This document shows, in pieces, positions 9,724 through 18,866 of a stretch of 64,000 nt of DNA. Every line of letters starts with the position of its first letter. Position 1 is the first letter of the stretch. The position numbers and the translations under genes are program-made. The stretch is from Zoogloea sp. 1C4 (lineage in GTDB: Bacteria; Pseudomonadota; Gammaproteobacteria; Burkholderiales; Rhodocyclaceae). The stretch covers positions 248,001 to 312,000 of the forward strand of contig NZ_SSXU01000003.1 in assembly GCF_009469605.1 (NCBI RefSeq). The letters are read 5' to 3'. The notes beneath the pieces were generated by a model. That model was not told the origin of the DNA. It was given only the letters and a program-made list of their open reading frames with translations, and ran no database searches.

Positions 9724-11640
9724 TTAGGCCGTGCCAGCGAACGTGGAAATTTCACGCTGCCAACGCTCGACAACCGTATCGAGGGACAATTGGCCGAGGT
9801 CTTGATTACCCCGGGCGCGCACGGCCACCACACCAGCTGCCTTTTCCTTGTCACCAACAACAAGCAGATAAGGCAGCTTACGTACGCTATGTTCGCGTAT
9901 TTTATAAGTAATTTTCTCGTTGCGCAAATCGGCCTCGACGCGGAAGCCCTTGGCGCGCAGCGCCTTGACAACATCCGTGACGTAATCGGCCTGCGCCTCG
10001 GAGATGTTCAGCACCACAGCCTGCACCGGCGACAGCCACAGAGGCAGCGCACCGGCGTGGTTTTCGATCAGGATGCCGATGAAGCGCTCCAGCGAACCGA
10101 GGATCGCCCGGTGCAGCATGACGGGGCGGCGACGGCCATTATCTTCAGTCACGTACTCCGCATCGAGGCGCTCCGGCAGCACGAAGTCGAGCTGCATGGT
10201 GCCGCACTGCCACGAGCGCCCGAGGGCGTCCTTCACGTGATATTCGATCTTCGGGCCGTAGAAGGCACCCTCGCCCGGCAGCTCTTCCCACTGGTGACCG
10301 GAGGCCGCCAGCGCTTCGCGCAGGCCGGATTCGGCCTTGTCCCAGATCTCGTCGCTGCCGGCACGCTTTTCAGGGCGCAGGGACAGCTTGACCGCCACAT
10401 CGGTGAAGCCGAAATCGCGATACACGCGGGAGAGCAGCTCATTGAAGGCGGTGACCTCGGACACGATCTGGTCTTCGGTGCAGAAAATGTGGGCATCATC
10501 CTGCACAAAACCGCGCACACGCATCAGGCCGTGCAGCGCGCCGGACGGCTCGTTGCGATGGCAGGAGCCGAATTCGGCAAGACGCAGCGGCAGATCGCGG
10601 TAGGAATGCAGGCCGTGGTTGTAGATCTGGACGTGGCCCGGGCAGTTCATCGGCTTGATCGCGTAATCGCGCTTTTCCGATTCGGTGGTGAACATGTTGT
10701 CCCGGTAGTTATCCCAGTGGCCGGACCGCTCCCACAGCTGGCGATCCATCACCAGCGGGGTCTTCACCTCCTGGTAGCCGGCGTCGGTGAGCACGCGGCG
10801 CATGTACTGCTCGATCTGCTGCCAGAGCGTCCAGCCGTGGGGATGCCAGAACACCATGCCCGGCGCCTCATCCTGCAGATGGAAGAGATCAAGCTGCTTG
10901 CCGAGGCGACGGTGATCGCGCTTCTCGGCTTCTTCCAGCATGTGCAGGTAGGCTTCCTGGTCTTCCTTCTTCGCCCAGGCGGTGCCGTAGATGCGCTGCA
11001 GCATCTCGTTCTTCGAGTCGCCACGCCAGTAGGCGCCCGCGACCTTCATCAGCTTGAAGACCTTCAGCTTGCCGGTGGACGGCACGTGGGGGCCGCGGCA
11101 CAGGTCGGTGAAGTCGCCCTCGCGGTACAGCGAGACATCCTGATCCGCAGGAATCGAGGCGATGATCTCGGCCTTGTAGTGCTCGCCGAGCGACTTGAAG
11201 TAGGCCACCGCCTCGTCGCGCGGCAGCACGCTACGCTCGACCGGAATGTCGCGCTTGGCGAGCTCCTGCATGCGCGCTTCGATCTTCTCGAGATCTTCGG
11301 GCGTGAACGGGCGCTTGTAGGAGAAGTCGTAGTAGAAGCCGTTCTCGATCACCGGGCCGATGGTCACCTGAGCGTCCGGGAACAGTTCCTTCACCGCATA
11401 GGCCAGCAGGTGGGCGGTGGAGTGCCGGATGATCTCGAGGCCGTCCGCATCCTTGTCGGTCACGATCGCGAGAGCGGTATCGTTTTCGATGAGGTGGGAG
11501 GTATCGACGAGCCGGCCGTCGATCTTGCCGGCCAGTGCGGCGCGGGCCAGGCCGGTACCGATGGAGGCGGCAACCTGGGCAATCGTCACGGGCTGCTCGA
11601 AACTGCGTACGGAACCGTCGGGCAAGGTGATGTTGGGCAT
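9724..11640 (-). CDS. thrS: Threonine--tRNA ligase
   Basis: At 638 residues the synthetase has the normal length. It begins with a TGS domain ([18 protein letters not shown], 1-60) and then the editing domain with the HxxxH site in [14 protein letters not shown]. The zinc-dependent class II catalytic core includes [11 protein letters not shown] and [11 protein letters not shown]. The C-terminal anticodon-binding domain (about 540-638) ends [12 protein letters not shown]. It is the first protein gene of the translation operon and lies just beyond the tRNA-Val gene and its terminator. Confidence 0.98.
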   Translation of the reverse strand: MPNITLPDGSVRSFEQPVTIAQVAASIGTGLARAALAGKIDGRLVDTSHLIENDTALAIVTDKDADGLEIIRHSTAHLLAYAVKELFPDAQVTIGPVIENGFYYDFSYKRPFTPEDLEKIEARMQELAKRDIPVERSVLPRDEAVAYFKSLGEHYKAEIIASIPADQDVSLYREGDFTDLCRGPHVPSTGKLKVFKLMKVAGAYWRGDSKNEMLQRIYGTAWAKKEDQEAYLHMLEEAEKRDHRRLGKQLDLFHLQDEAPGMVFWHPHGWTLWQQIEQYMRRVLTDAGYQEVKTPLVMDRQLWERSGHWDNYRDNMFTTESEKRDYAIKPMNCPGHVQIYNHGLHSYRDLPLRLAEFGSCHRNEPSGALHGLMRVRGFVQDDAHIFCTEDQIVSEVTAFNELLSRVYRDFGFTDVAVKLSLRPEKRAGSDEIWDKAESGLREALAASGHQWEELPGEGAFYGPKIEYHVKDALGRSWQCGTMQLDFVLPERLDAEYVTEDNGRRRPVMLHRAILGSLERFIGILIENHAGALPLWLSPVQAVVLNISEAQADYVTDVVKALRAKGFRVEADLRNEKITYKIREHSVRKLPYLLVVGDKEKAAGVVAVRARGNQDLGQLSLDTVVERWQREISTFAGTA

Positions 11641-11667
11641 GATGGCTCGCTCCGGGAAAATTCAGGG

Positions 11668-11705
11668 CAAAAAAAAAGTGCGGACGAGCCGCACTTTTTC
11701 TTTTT
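11668..11705 (-). terminator. Intrinsic terminator after tRNA-Val, upstream of thrS
   Basis: The stem AGTGCGG/CCGCACT encloses ACGAG, with long A and T runs on either side, so it can act in both directions. Read leftward it follows tRNA-Val (end 11789) and precedes the thrS start by about 30 bases. It would end the tRNA transcript, or reduce read-through into thrS. Confidence 0.75.
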
Positions 11706-11788
11706 TGGAAAACGCCTTACAGCAGACTCGGTATTACTTAGTCCTGCTTGCTGCAAGTTCGAGACATTCGTTTTCCTTCTTAGGTGTC

Positions 11789-11865
11789 TGGTAGGCGCGA
11801 TTGGACTCGAACCAACGACCCCCACCATGTCAAGGTGGTGCTCTAACCAGCTGAGCTACGCGCCT
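11789..11865 (-). tRNA. tRNA-Val (anticodon GAC)
   Basis: A 77-nt cloverleaf includes the encoded CCA. The acceptor stem is AGGCGCG/CGCGCCT with discriminator A. The D arm is GCTC..GAGC, the anticodon stem CCACC/GGTGG encloses the loop TTGACAT (anticodon GAC), and the T arm is GTTGG-TTCGAGT-CCAAT with one mismatch. It reads GUC and GUU valine codons. Confidence 0.96.
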
Positions 11866-11917
11866 AAGAAGCCCGCATTATAGACGAGCCCTGAAAGTTG
11901 TCAACCTTTCGTTGAGA

Positions 11918-12712
11918 TTATCTGGATTCAGGCCACGCGGCAAGAAAACGCTCCCAGTGCGTGCCGGCCAGCCTGCCGAGGGATTCACGCACGAAGGCGA
12001 TCTCGGTGTTGTACTGAGCCTTGTCGAAAACGCCGCGCATCAGCTGGAAGCGCAGGAAAACCAGATAGGTGTTCACCACGTCGGTCTCGCAGTAATCGCG
12101 GATCTCGGCGATCCTCCCTTCCCGATAGCCCTGCCACACGGCCGAGCCGTCCATCCCCAGCTTGCCCGGAAAACCCATCAGCTTGGCGAGATCATCCAGC
12201 GGCGCGTTGGCTCGCGGCTGGTAGAGGGCCAGCAGATCCATCAGATCCAGGTGCCGGGTGTGATAGCGGCCGATGTAGTTGTTCCACTTGAAATCGCGGG
12301 AGTCGGTGTAGTCGCCATCCCCCAGATCCCAGTAGCGCGGCGCACTGACGCCATGGAGCATGCCCCGGTAGTGCAGCACGGGCAGATCGAAGCCGCCGCC
12401 GTTCCACGAGACGATCTGCGGAGTGAACTTTTCGACGCCATCGAAGAAGCGCTGGATGAGTTCGCCCTCGGTGCATTCCGGCTCGGAGAGCGAGAACACC
12501 CGAAACTGGCTCATGTCCCGCAGGGCGCAAGAGATCGTCACCACCCGCTGGAGGTGGTGCGGCAGGAAATCCGTGCCGTTGCTGGCGCGACGCTGCTGGA
12601 ACGCGAACTCCGCAACCTCGTCCGCCCCCAGATCAGCCGGCAGGCCGTGGAGCTGGCGGATGCCCTCCACGTCGGGGATCGTCTCGATATCAAAAACAAG
12701 CGTGCTGGCCAT
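11918..12712 (-). CDS. Predicted PolB-like 3'-5' exonuclease
   Basis: This 264-residue stand-alone DEDDy-type exonuclease domain resembles the proofreading domain of family B polymerases. Exo I is FDIETIPD (residues 7-14), Exo II is in IVSWNGGGFDLPVL (about 105) and Exo III is YCETDVVNTYLVFLR (about 215, with the Tyr four residues before the Asp). No polymerase domain follows, which is normal for this family. It starts 8 bp after cysM, with which it is probably co-transcribed. The cellular substrate is unknown. Confidence 0.85.
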   Translation of the reverse strand: MASTLVFDIETIPDVEGIRQLHGLPADLGADEVAEFAFQQRRASNGTDFLPHHLQRVVTISCALRDMSQFRVFSLSEPECTEGELIQRFFDGVEKFTPQIVSWNGGGFDLPVLHYRGMLHGVSAPRYWDLGDGDYTDSRDFKWNNYIGRYHTRHLDLMDLLALYQPRANAPLDDLAKLMGFPGKLGMDGSAVWQGYREGRIAEIRDYCETDVVNTYLVFLRFQLMRGVFDKAQYNTEIAFVRESLGRLAGTHWERFLAAWPESR

Positions 12713-12720
12713 ACCGATCT

Positions 12721-13611
12721 TCAGGCGGGAAAGACACCAGTGGAAAGATAGCGGTCGCCGCGGTCGCAGACGATGGAAACGATCACCGCGTTCTCGAGCT
12801 GCTCGGCCAGGCGCAGGGCCACGGCCAGCGCGCCGCCGGATGAAATCCCGGCAAAGATGCCCTCCTCCCGCGCGAGGCGACGGGTCATCTCTTCGGCGTC
12901 CGCCTGGGAGACGTATTCGAGCTGATCGACCCGGGCCTTATCGTAGATGCGCGGCAGATAGGCTTCCGGCCACTTGCGGATGCCGGGAATCTGCGCTCCG
13001 TCCGCCGGCTGGCAGCCGACGACACGAACCGCCGGGTTCTGCGACTTGAGGTAGGTGGACACGCCCATGATCGTGCCGGTGGTGCCCATGCTGCTCACGA
13101 AGTGGGTGATCGTCCCGCCGGTCTGTGCCCAGATCTCGGGGCCGGTGCCGTCGATGTGGGCCTGGGGGTTGTCCGGGTTGGCGAACTGGTCGAGGATCAC
13201 CCCACGGCCTTCGTCACGCATCCGCTCGGCCACGTCACGGGCGAGCTCCATGCCCCCCTCCTTGGGCGTCAACACCAGCTCGGCGCCGAAGGCACGCATG
13301 GTCTGGCGGCGCTCGATGCTCTGGTTCTCAGGCATCACGAGGATCATGCCGTAGCCGCGGATCGCCGCCGCCATCGCCAGCGCGATGCCGGTATTGCCGC
13401 TGGTGGCTTCGATCAGGGTCTGGCCGGGCTGGATGTCGCCGCGAGCCTCGGCCCGCAGGATCATCGACAGCGCCGGGCGATCCTTCACCGACCCAGCCGG
13501 ATTATTGCCCTCGAGCTTGGCAAGGATGACGTTGTTGCGGCCCGCGGTGATGCGCTTGAGCCGGACCAGCGGGGTCTGGCCCACGTAGTCTTCGAGAGTC
13601 TTGAATTCCAT
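12721..13611 (-). CDS. cysM: Cysteine synthase B (O-acetylserine sulfhydrylase, CysM)
   Basis: This 296-residue PLP enzyme makes cysteine from O-acetylserine and sulfide or thiosulfate. The PLP-binding lysine lies in NNPAGSVKDRPALSMI (about 43) and the substrate loop is EATSGNTGIALAMA. The length and the sequence VDQLEYVSQADAEEMTRRLAREEGIFAG fit the CysM rather than the CysK branch. It heads a short leftward pair with the exonuclease gene. Confidence 0.93.
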   Translation of the reverse strand: MEFKTLEDYVGQTPLVRLKRITAGRNNVILAKLEGNNPAGSVKDRPALSMILRAEARGDIQPGQTLIEATSGNTGIALAMAAAIRGYGMILVMPENQSIERRQTMRAFGAELVLTPKEGGMELARDVAERMRDEGRGVILDQFANPDNPQAHIDGTGPEIWAQTGGTITHFVSSMGTTGTIMGVSTYLKSQNPAVRVVGCQPADGAQIPGIRKWPEAYLPRIYDKARVDQLEYVSQADAEEMTRRLAREEGIFAGISSGGALAVALRLAEQLENAVIVSIVCDRGDRYLSTGVFPA

Positions 13612-13723
13612 GGTTCGATTCTGTCCGATGTCGGGTGAAACGATGATAGCGAATGCCGCTCACTGACACGCAAAGCAAGTGACGCGCCATCGCGCACCAC
13701 ATTGCCCCGGCCTGCATCTGCAA

Positions 13724-13752
13724 GCAAAAAGGGGCTTCCAGCGGAAGCCCCC
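13724..13752 (-). terminator. Intrinsic terminator of ugd
   Basis: A strong stem GGGGCTTCC/GGAAGCCCC with a 3-base loop is followed, reading leftward, by a short T-tract. It lies 32 bases beyond the ugd stop codon. Confidence 0.85.
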
Positions 13753-13783
13753 CGGGACGCTTTGTCGGCTTTGCGCCAGCCTT

Positions 13784-15106
13784 TTACGGACGGCCGATGC
13801 TCAGGTAGGTAAGGCCGGCCTGACGCGGCAGCGCCGGATCGAAGATGTTGCGACCGTCGAAGATCAGCGGGCTCTTGAGCTTGGCCTTGATGGCGTCGAA
13901 ATCCGGGCTGCGGAATTCCTTCCACTCGGTGACGATCACCAGCGCGTCGGCGCCGTCGAGGGCCTGCATCGGCCGGTCGGCGTAGGTGAGGCGCGCTTCA
14001 TCGCCAAAGATGCGGCGGCTCTCGTCCATCGCCACCGGATCGTAGGCCGTGACCGTTGCGCCGCGGCGGAACAGCTCGGCAATGATCACCCGGCTGGGCG
14101 CCTCGCGCATGTCGTCGGTGTTCGGCTTGAAGGCCAGGCCCCACAGGGCGAAGTGCTTGCCGGAGAGATCCTCGCCGAAGCGCGAGACGATCTTGTCCAC
14201 CAGCACCAGCTTCTGGGCGTCGTTGGCATCCTCGACGGCGTTGAGCACATGCAGCGCATGGCCCGCGTCGGCGCCGGTCTTGATGAGCGCCTTCACGTCC
14301 TTCGGGAAACACGAACCGCCGTAGCCGCAACCGGCGTACAGGAAGTGATAGCCGATCCGCGGATCGCTGCCGATGCCCTGGCGCACCAGTTCGATGTCGG
14401 CACCCAGGCTCTCGGCCAGCAGCGCCAGCTCGTTCATGAAGCTGATCCGGGTGGCGAGCATGGCGTTGGCGGCGTACTTGGTCAGCTCGGCGCTGCGCAG
14501 ATCCATGATCAGCAGCTTTTCGTGGTTGCGCTGGAAGGGCGCGTACAGGGCCTTCATCAGGAAGATCGCCTGGTCGTCCTCGGCGCCGACGACGATGCGG
14601 TCGGGACGCATGAAGTCGTCCACCGCCGCGCCTTCCTTCAGGAACTCGGGGTTGGACACCACGCTGTAGGGAATCGATTCGCCACGGGCATCGAGTTCGG
14701 CCCGGACGGCGGCCTTGACCTTGTCGGCGGTGCCCACCGGCACGGTGCTCTTGTCGACGATCACCTTGTAGTCGGTCATGTGGCGGCCGATGGAACGGGC
14801 GGCAGCCAGCACGTACTTGAGGTCGGCCGAGCCGTCTTCATCGGGCGGCGTGCCAACGGCGATGAACTGGATGGTGCCGAACTGCACGGCTTCCTGGACG
14901 TCGGTGGTGAAGTGCAGCCGGCCGGCCGCCACGTTGCGGGCGACGACATGATCGAGACCCGGCTCGTGGATGGGGATGCCACCTTCCTTCAGGATGCGGA
15001 TCTTCTCCGGATCCAGATCGAGGCACAGCACGTCGTTGCCCATCTCAGCAAGACAGGCCCCGGACACGAGACCCACATAACCGGTACCGACCACGGTGAT
15101 TTTCAT
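13784..15106 (-). CDS. ugd: UDP-glucose 6-dehydrogenase
   Basis: This 440-residue enzyme oxidises UDP-glucose twice to UDP-glucuronate, a precursor for capsule, exopolysaccharide or LPS sugars. The N-terminal Rossmann motif is [17 protein letters not shown] (7-23). The catalytic cysteine lies in [16 protein letters not shown] (about 260) and the C-terminal UDP-binding domain ends YLSIGRP. The gene stands alone between lapB and its own terminator. No glycosyltransferase cluster is visible nearby. Confidence 0.96.
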   Translation of the reverse strand: MKITVVGTGYVGLVSGACLAEMGNDVLCLDLDPEKIRILKEGGIPIHEPGLDHVVARNVAAGRLHFTTDVQEAVQFGTIQFIAVGTPPDEDGSADLKYVLAAARSIGRHMTDYKVIVDKSTVPVGTADKVKAAVRAELDARGESIPYSVVSNPEFLKEGAAVDDFMRPDRIVVGAEDDQAIFLMKALYAPFQRNHEKLLIMDLRSAELTKYAANAMLATRISFMNELALLAESLGADIELVRQGIGSDPRIGYHFLYAGCGYGGSCFPKDVKALIKTGADAGHALHVLNAVEDANDAQKLVLVDKIVSRFGEDLSGKHFALWGLAFKPNTDDMREAPSRVIIAELFRRGATVTAYDPVAMDESRRIFGDEARLTYADRPMQALDGADALVIVTEWKEFRSPDFDAIKAKLKSPLIFDGRNIFDPALPRQAGLTYLSIGRP

Positions 15107-15197
15107 GTTTTGATTCCCGAGACGAAACTAGATAAACCGAACTGGAAACTGGCATCCGGGCGGACTGCGCCGCCTGCCAGACAACCCGCCGCAAAGG

Positions 15198-16370
15198 CTA
15201 GGGCGAGAGATCGAATTCTTCGGTGCGTTTGGGCGGATAGGTTTCCCAGCCGCCGCAGGCCGGACATCGCCAGTAGAACTGACGCGCCTTGAAACCACAG
15301 GCGTCGCAGCGATAGCGCGCTACCCGCCGGGTGTGGCCATGCACCAGGCCCTTCACGAGCTCGATGTCGGTACGCTGCTCGACCGGTGCGGTGAGCAGGG
15401 CCGCTTCGAGGAGCTTGTCGAGGCCCAGCAGGGTGGGGTTGCGACGCAGTTCGTCGCGCACCAGTTGATACGCCGCCTGCGGGCCTTCCTTCTGCAACTC
15501 CCACTGGAACAGCGCGTCGAGCAGATCCAGCGACGGGTATTGATCGAGGAAGCTGCGCAGCAGCTGCATGCCCTGCTCCAGCTGCCCGAGGCGCCGGTAG
15601 GCATCCATCAGACGCTCGGCCACCAGCGCGAGGTAGACCGGATTCTGGCTCTCGATCTTCTTCCAGGCCTCGAGCGCCGCCGCGTCGTCGCCCCGCGCCG
15701 CGTGCAGGTCGCCCAGCAACATGCTGGCCCGCACCGACTTGCGGTTCATCTCGAGGGCGCGACCAAGACTTGCAAGGCCTTCATCGAAGCGCGAATTGGC
15801 AATATCTGCGCTCGCCAGCTCACAGTGGAAATTGGAGACTTCCTTCTCCCACAGCACGCCTTCGTGGGGCAGCGCCTCGGCGATCTCGATGGCCTTGCGC
15901 CAGTCTTTTTCCTGCTGGTAGATGTCGAGCAGGTTCTTCAGGGCGAAATCGTTCAGGCGCGTGCCACGCAGCTTGACGAAGATCGCTTCGGCGCGATCGA
16001 GCAGGCCGGCTTTCAGGAAATCCAGCCCCAGCTCGGATAGCGCCTGCTGACGCTGCTCGTCGGAGAGGTCGTCCCGATCCACGAGGTTCTGATGCATCCG
16101 GATCGCACGATCCGTCTCGCCGCGGCGGCGGAACAGGCTACCGAGGGCGAAATGCAGCTCGACGGTCTGATTGTCGATCTTGACGGCCTCGATGAAGGCG
16201 TCGATCGCCTTGTCAGGCTGTTCGTTGAGCAGGAAATTGAGGCCGGTCAGGTAAGTGCGCGGCAGCGCGCGGGATTCCCGGACCAGGTGTTTGATGTCGA
16301 TCCGCGCCGCCAGCCAGCCCAGCGCAAAGAACAGCGGGAAGGCGAGAAGCCACCAGAGTTCGAATTCCAT
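15198..16370 (-). CDS. lapB: Lipopolysaccharide assembly protein LapB (YciM)
   Basis: At 390 residues this is the usual LapB length. The protein has an N-terminal membrane anchor (LWWLLAFPLFFALGWLAAR, about 5-23), a run of TPR repeats (about 40-340) and a C-terminal rubredoxin-like zinc site CDAC...CPACGGW. In E. coli it adapts LpxC to FtsH and so controls LPS synthesis. It follows lapA with 3 bases between the genes. Confidence 0.95.
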   Translation of the reverse strand: MEFELWWLLAFPLFFALGWLAARIDIKHLVRESRALPRTYLTGLNFLLNEQPDKAIDAFIEAVKIDNQTVELHFALGSLFRRRGETDRAIRMHQNLVDRDDLSDEQRQQALSELGLDFLKAGLLDRAEAIFVKLRGTRLNDFALKNLLDIYQQEKDWRKAIEIAEALPHEGVLWEKEVSNFHCELASADIANSRFDEGLASLGRALEMNRKSVRASMLLGDLHAARGDDAAALEAWKKIESQNPVYLALVAERLMDAYRRLGQLEQGMQLLRSFLDQYPSLDLLDALFQWELQKEGPQAAYQLVRDELRRNPTLLGLDKLLEAALLTAPVEQRTDIELVKGLVHGHTRRVARYRCDACGFKARQFYWRCPACGGWETYPPKRTEEFDLSP

Positions 16371-16373
16371 GAA

Positions 16374-16682
16374 TCAGTAGCTCTCGGGGAGATCGGGCCC
16401 GTGGGCCAGGGGGAGCGTGTTCCGTCCTTCGGCCGGCGTCGGGCTGCCCTGCCTGCCGCGCAGGTGACCGATTTCCCGGTGCTGGCGGTAAAGCGTGGCC
16501 ACCGTGGCCGTCACGCCGATCAGCACACCGATCACGACGAACAGGAGGATCACCAGCACCAGCGGCACATGCCACTCGGCGCCAAAGAAAAAGCGCAGCA
16601 CGACCACGTCGTCGTTCTTGACGGCGAAGCCGAACAGCAGGAGGAACAGAAACAACCGGAAAAGCCAGATGAGAGCGCGCAT
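16374..16682 (-). CDS. lapA: LapA-family (YciS) inner-membrane protein
   Basis: This 102-residue protein has two transmembrane helices (about 3-21 and 41-64), the second followed by a basic, helical cytoplasmic tail (YRQHREIGHLRG). The motif NDDVVVLRFFFG between the helices is typical of the LapA/DUF1049 family. It is paired with lapB. Confidence 0.9.
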   Translation of the reverse strand: MRALIWLFRLFLFLLLFGFAVKNDDVVVLRFFFGAEWHVPLVLVILLFVVIGVLIGVTATVATLYRQHREIGHLRGRQGSPTPAEGRNTLPLAHGPDLPESY

Positions 16683-16706
16683 CGCGGAATTATCCCTGAC
16701 GCGGGC

Positions 16707-16736
16707 AAAAAAAAGAAGGCGGCCTGAGCCGCCTTC
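16707..16736 (-). terminator. Intrinsic terminator between ihfB and lapA
   Basis: A perfect 9-bp stem GAAGGCGGC/GCCGCCTTC with a 4-base loop is followed leftward by T8. It terminates rpsA-ihfB messages before lapAB. Confidence 0.9.
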
Positions 16737-16784
16737 CTGATCGAGCCTGGGACCTCACGGACCCCGGCGCCGGGCGTCGACGGG

Positions 16785-17069
16785 TTACCCCATCATGTCG
16801 ACGCGTTCGCGCAATTCCTTGCCTGCCTTGAAATGCGGAACATACTTCTCCGGCACCTGTACCTTCTCCCCCGACTTGGGATTACGCCCGACACGGGGAG
16901 GACGGTAGTTCAAGGCAAAGCTGCCAAATCCGCGGATCTCGATGCGATCACCCCGCGACAGGGCGTCGGTCATCGCATCGAGAATCATCTTGACCGCGAA
17001 CTCGGCGTCCTTCGCGACCAGCTGGGGAAAACGCTCCGCCAGCCGGGCGATGAGCTCCGACTTGGTCAT
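16785..17069 (-). CDS. ihfB: Integration host factor subunit beta
   Basis: This 94-residue HU/IHF protein starts [33 protein letters not shown]. It carries the arm signature [24 protein letters not shown] with the intercalating proline. It is the partner of IhfA (4652-4957) and lies 11 bases after rpsA, as in many proteobacteria. Confidence 0.97.
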   Translation of the reverse strand: MTKSELIARLAERFPQLVAKDAEFAVKMILDAMTDALSRGDRIEIRGFGSFALNYRPPRVGRNPKSGEKVQVPEKYVPHFKAGKELRERVDMMG

Positions 17070-17080
17070 GCCCGAACCGC

Positions 17081-18787
17081 TTACTTCTGCTCGTTGAGCT
17101 TGGCCTTCAGCAGCGCACCGAGGTTGGTGGTGCCGCTGGCAGCGGAGCCGCTGTCAGACGCCAGCTTGCTCATGGCTTCGTTCTGCTCGACCTGATCCTT
17201 GGCACGGATCGACAGGTTGATGCCGCGGGTCTTGCGGTCAACGTTGACGATCAGGGCTTCGACGGAGTCACCAACCTTCAGCAGCTGGGACAGGTCATCC
17301 ACGCGGTCGCGGGAGAACTCGGACGCACGCAGGTAGCCTTCGACATCGCTGTTCAGGGCGATCACGGCGCCACGGGCATCCACGGTCTTCACGGTGCCGG
17401 TCACGAGGGTGTTCTTGTCGTGGGTGGCGATGAAGTTGGTGAACGGATCCCCATCGAGCTGCTTGATGCCGAGGGAGATGCGCTCCTTCTCGACGTCGAT
17501 GTTCAGCACCACGGCCTCGACTTCGTCGCCCTTCTTGTACTGGCGGACAGCTTCTTCGCCAGACAGGGACCACGACAGGTCGGACAGGTGAACCAGACCG
17601 TCGATGCCGCCTTCCAGGCCGATGAACACGCCGAAGTCGGTCAGGGACTTGATCTGACCACGGACCTTGTCGCCCTTCTTGTGGTTGATCGCGAAATCGT
17701 CCCACGGGTTGGACATGCACTGCTTCATGCCCAGGGAGATACGGCGACGGTCTTCGTCGATCTCGAGGATCATCACTTCGACTTCGTCGCCCAGCTGGAC
17801 AACCTTGGTCGGGTGGATGTTCTTGTTGGTCCAGTCCATTTCGGACACGTGAACCAGGCCTTCGATGCCCTGCTCGACTTCAACGAACGCACCGTAGTCG
17901 GTGATGTTGGTGACCTTGCCGAACAGACGGGTGCCCTGCGGGTAACGACGGGAGATGCCGACCCACGGATCTTCGCCCAGCTGCTTGAGACCCAGGGAGA
18001 CGCGGTTCTTCTCCTGGTCGAACTTGAGCACCTTGGCTTCGAGTTCGTCGCCCACGGAGAGGACTTCCGACGGGTGACGCACACGGCGCCAGGCCAGATC
18101 GGTGATGTGCAGCAGGCCGTCGATGCCACCCAGATCCACGAACGCGCCGTAGTCGGTGATGTTCTTGACGATACCCTTGACGACAGTGCCTTCCTTGAGG
18201 GTTTCGAGGAGCTTCTGACGCTCTTCACCCATGGAAGCTTCGAGGACGGCGCGACGGGAAACGACAACGTTGTTGCGCTTGCGGTCGAGCTTGATGACGC
18301 GGAATTCGAATTCCTTGCCTTCGAACGGGGTGGTGTCCTTGACCGGACGCATGTCGACCAGGGAACCCGGGAGGAAGGCGCGAATGCCATTGACCATGAC
18401 GGTCAGGCCACCCTTCACCTTGCCGGTGATCATGCCCTTGACGAGGATCGCGTCGTTCAGGGCCTTGTCGAGGTCGTTCCAGGCGGCGATGCGCTTGGCC
18501 TTGTCGCGGGAAAGGCGGGTCTCGCCGTAGCCGTCTTCGAGCTGCTCGATGGCAACCTGGACGTAGTCGCCGACTTGGGCGGCAAGCTCACCGCGGTCGG
18601 TGCGGAATTCGTCGAGGGGGATGTAGCTCTCGGACTTCAGGCCGGCGTTGACGACCACGAAGTTCTGGTCGATACGCACGACTTCGGCGGTGATGACTTC
18701 ACCGGCGCGCATTTCCTGGCGATTGAGGGACTCCTCAAACAGCGCGGCAAAACTTTCCTCGAAGGAAGCAGGGGTGGCAGTGGACAT
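17081..18787 (-). CDS. rpsA: 30S ribosomal protein S1
   Basis: This 568-residue protein is built of six S1 (OB-fold) RNA-binding repeats. Repeated blocks such as [24 protein letters not shown] and [25 protein letters not shown] show the copies. It delivers mRNA with weak ribosome sites to the 30S subunit. It lies between the aroA-cmk fusion and ihfB, the classic cmk-rpsA-ihfB order. Confidence 0.98.
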   Translation of the reverse strand: MSTATPASFEESFAALFEESLNRQEMRAGEVITAEVVRIDQNFVVVNAGLKSESYIPLDEFRTDRGELAAQVGDYVQVAIEQLEDGYGETRLSRDKAKRIAAWNDLDKALNDAILVKGMITGKVKGGLTVMVNGIRAFLPGSLVDMRPVKDTTPFEGKEFEFRVIKLDRKRNNVVVSRRAVLEASMGEERQKLLETLKEGTVVKGIVKNITDYGAFVDLGGIDGLLHITDLAWRRVRHPSEVLSVGDELEAKVLKFDQEKNRVSLGLKQLGEDPWVGISRRYPQGTRLFGKVTNITDYGAFVEVEQGIEGLVHVSEMDWTNKNIHPTKVVQLGDEVEVMILEIDEDRRRISLGMKQCMSNPWDDFAINHKKGDKVRGQIKSLTDFGVFIGLEGGIDGLVHLSDLSWSLSGEEAVRQYKKGDEVEAVVLNIDVEKERISLGIKQLDGDPFTNFIATHDKNTLVTGTVKTVDARGAVIALNSDVEGYLRASEFSRDRVDDLSQLLKVGDSVEALIVNVDRKTRGINLSIRAKDQVEQNEAMSKLASDSGSAASGTTNLGALLKAKLNEQK

Positions 18788-18866
18788 AGAAAAAAAGAAC
18801 CTTACAACCGTTGTGACACGGCGGTTGGTTGAAAAACTTCCGCGCCCGGGCGGGCTGCGGAAGACG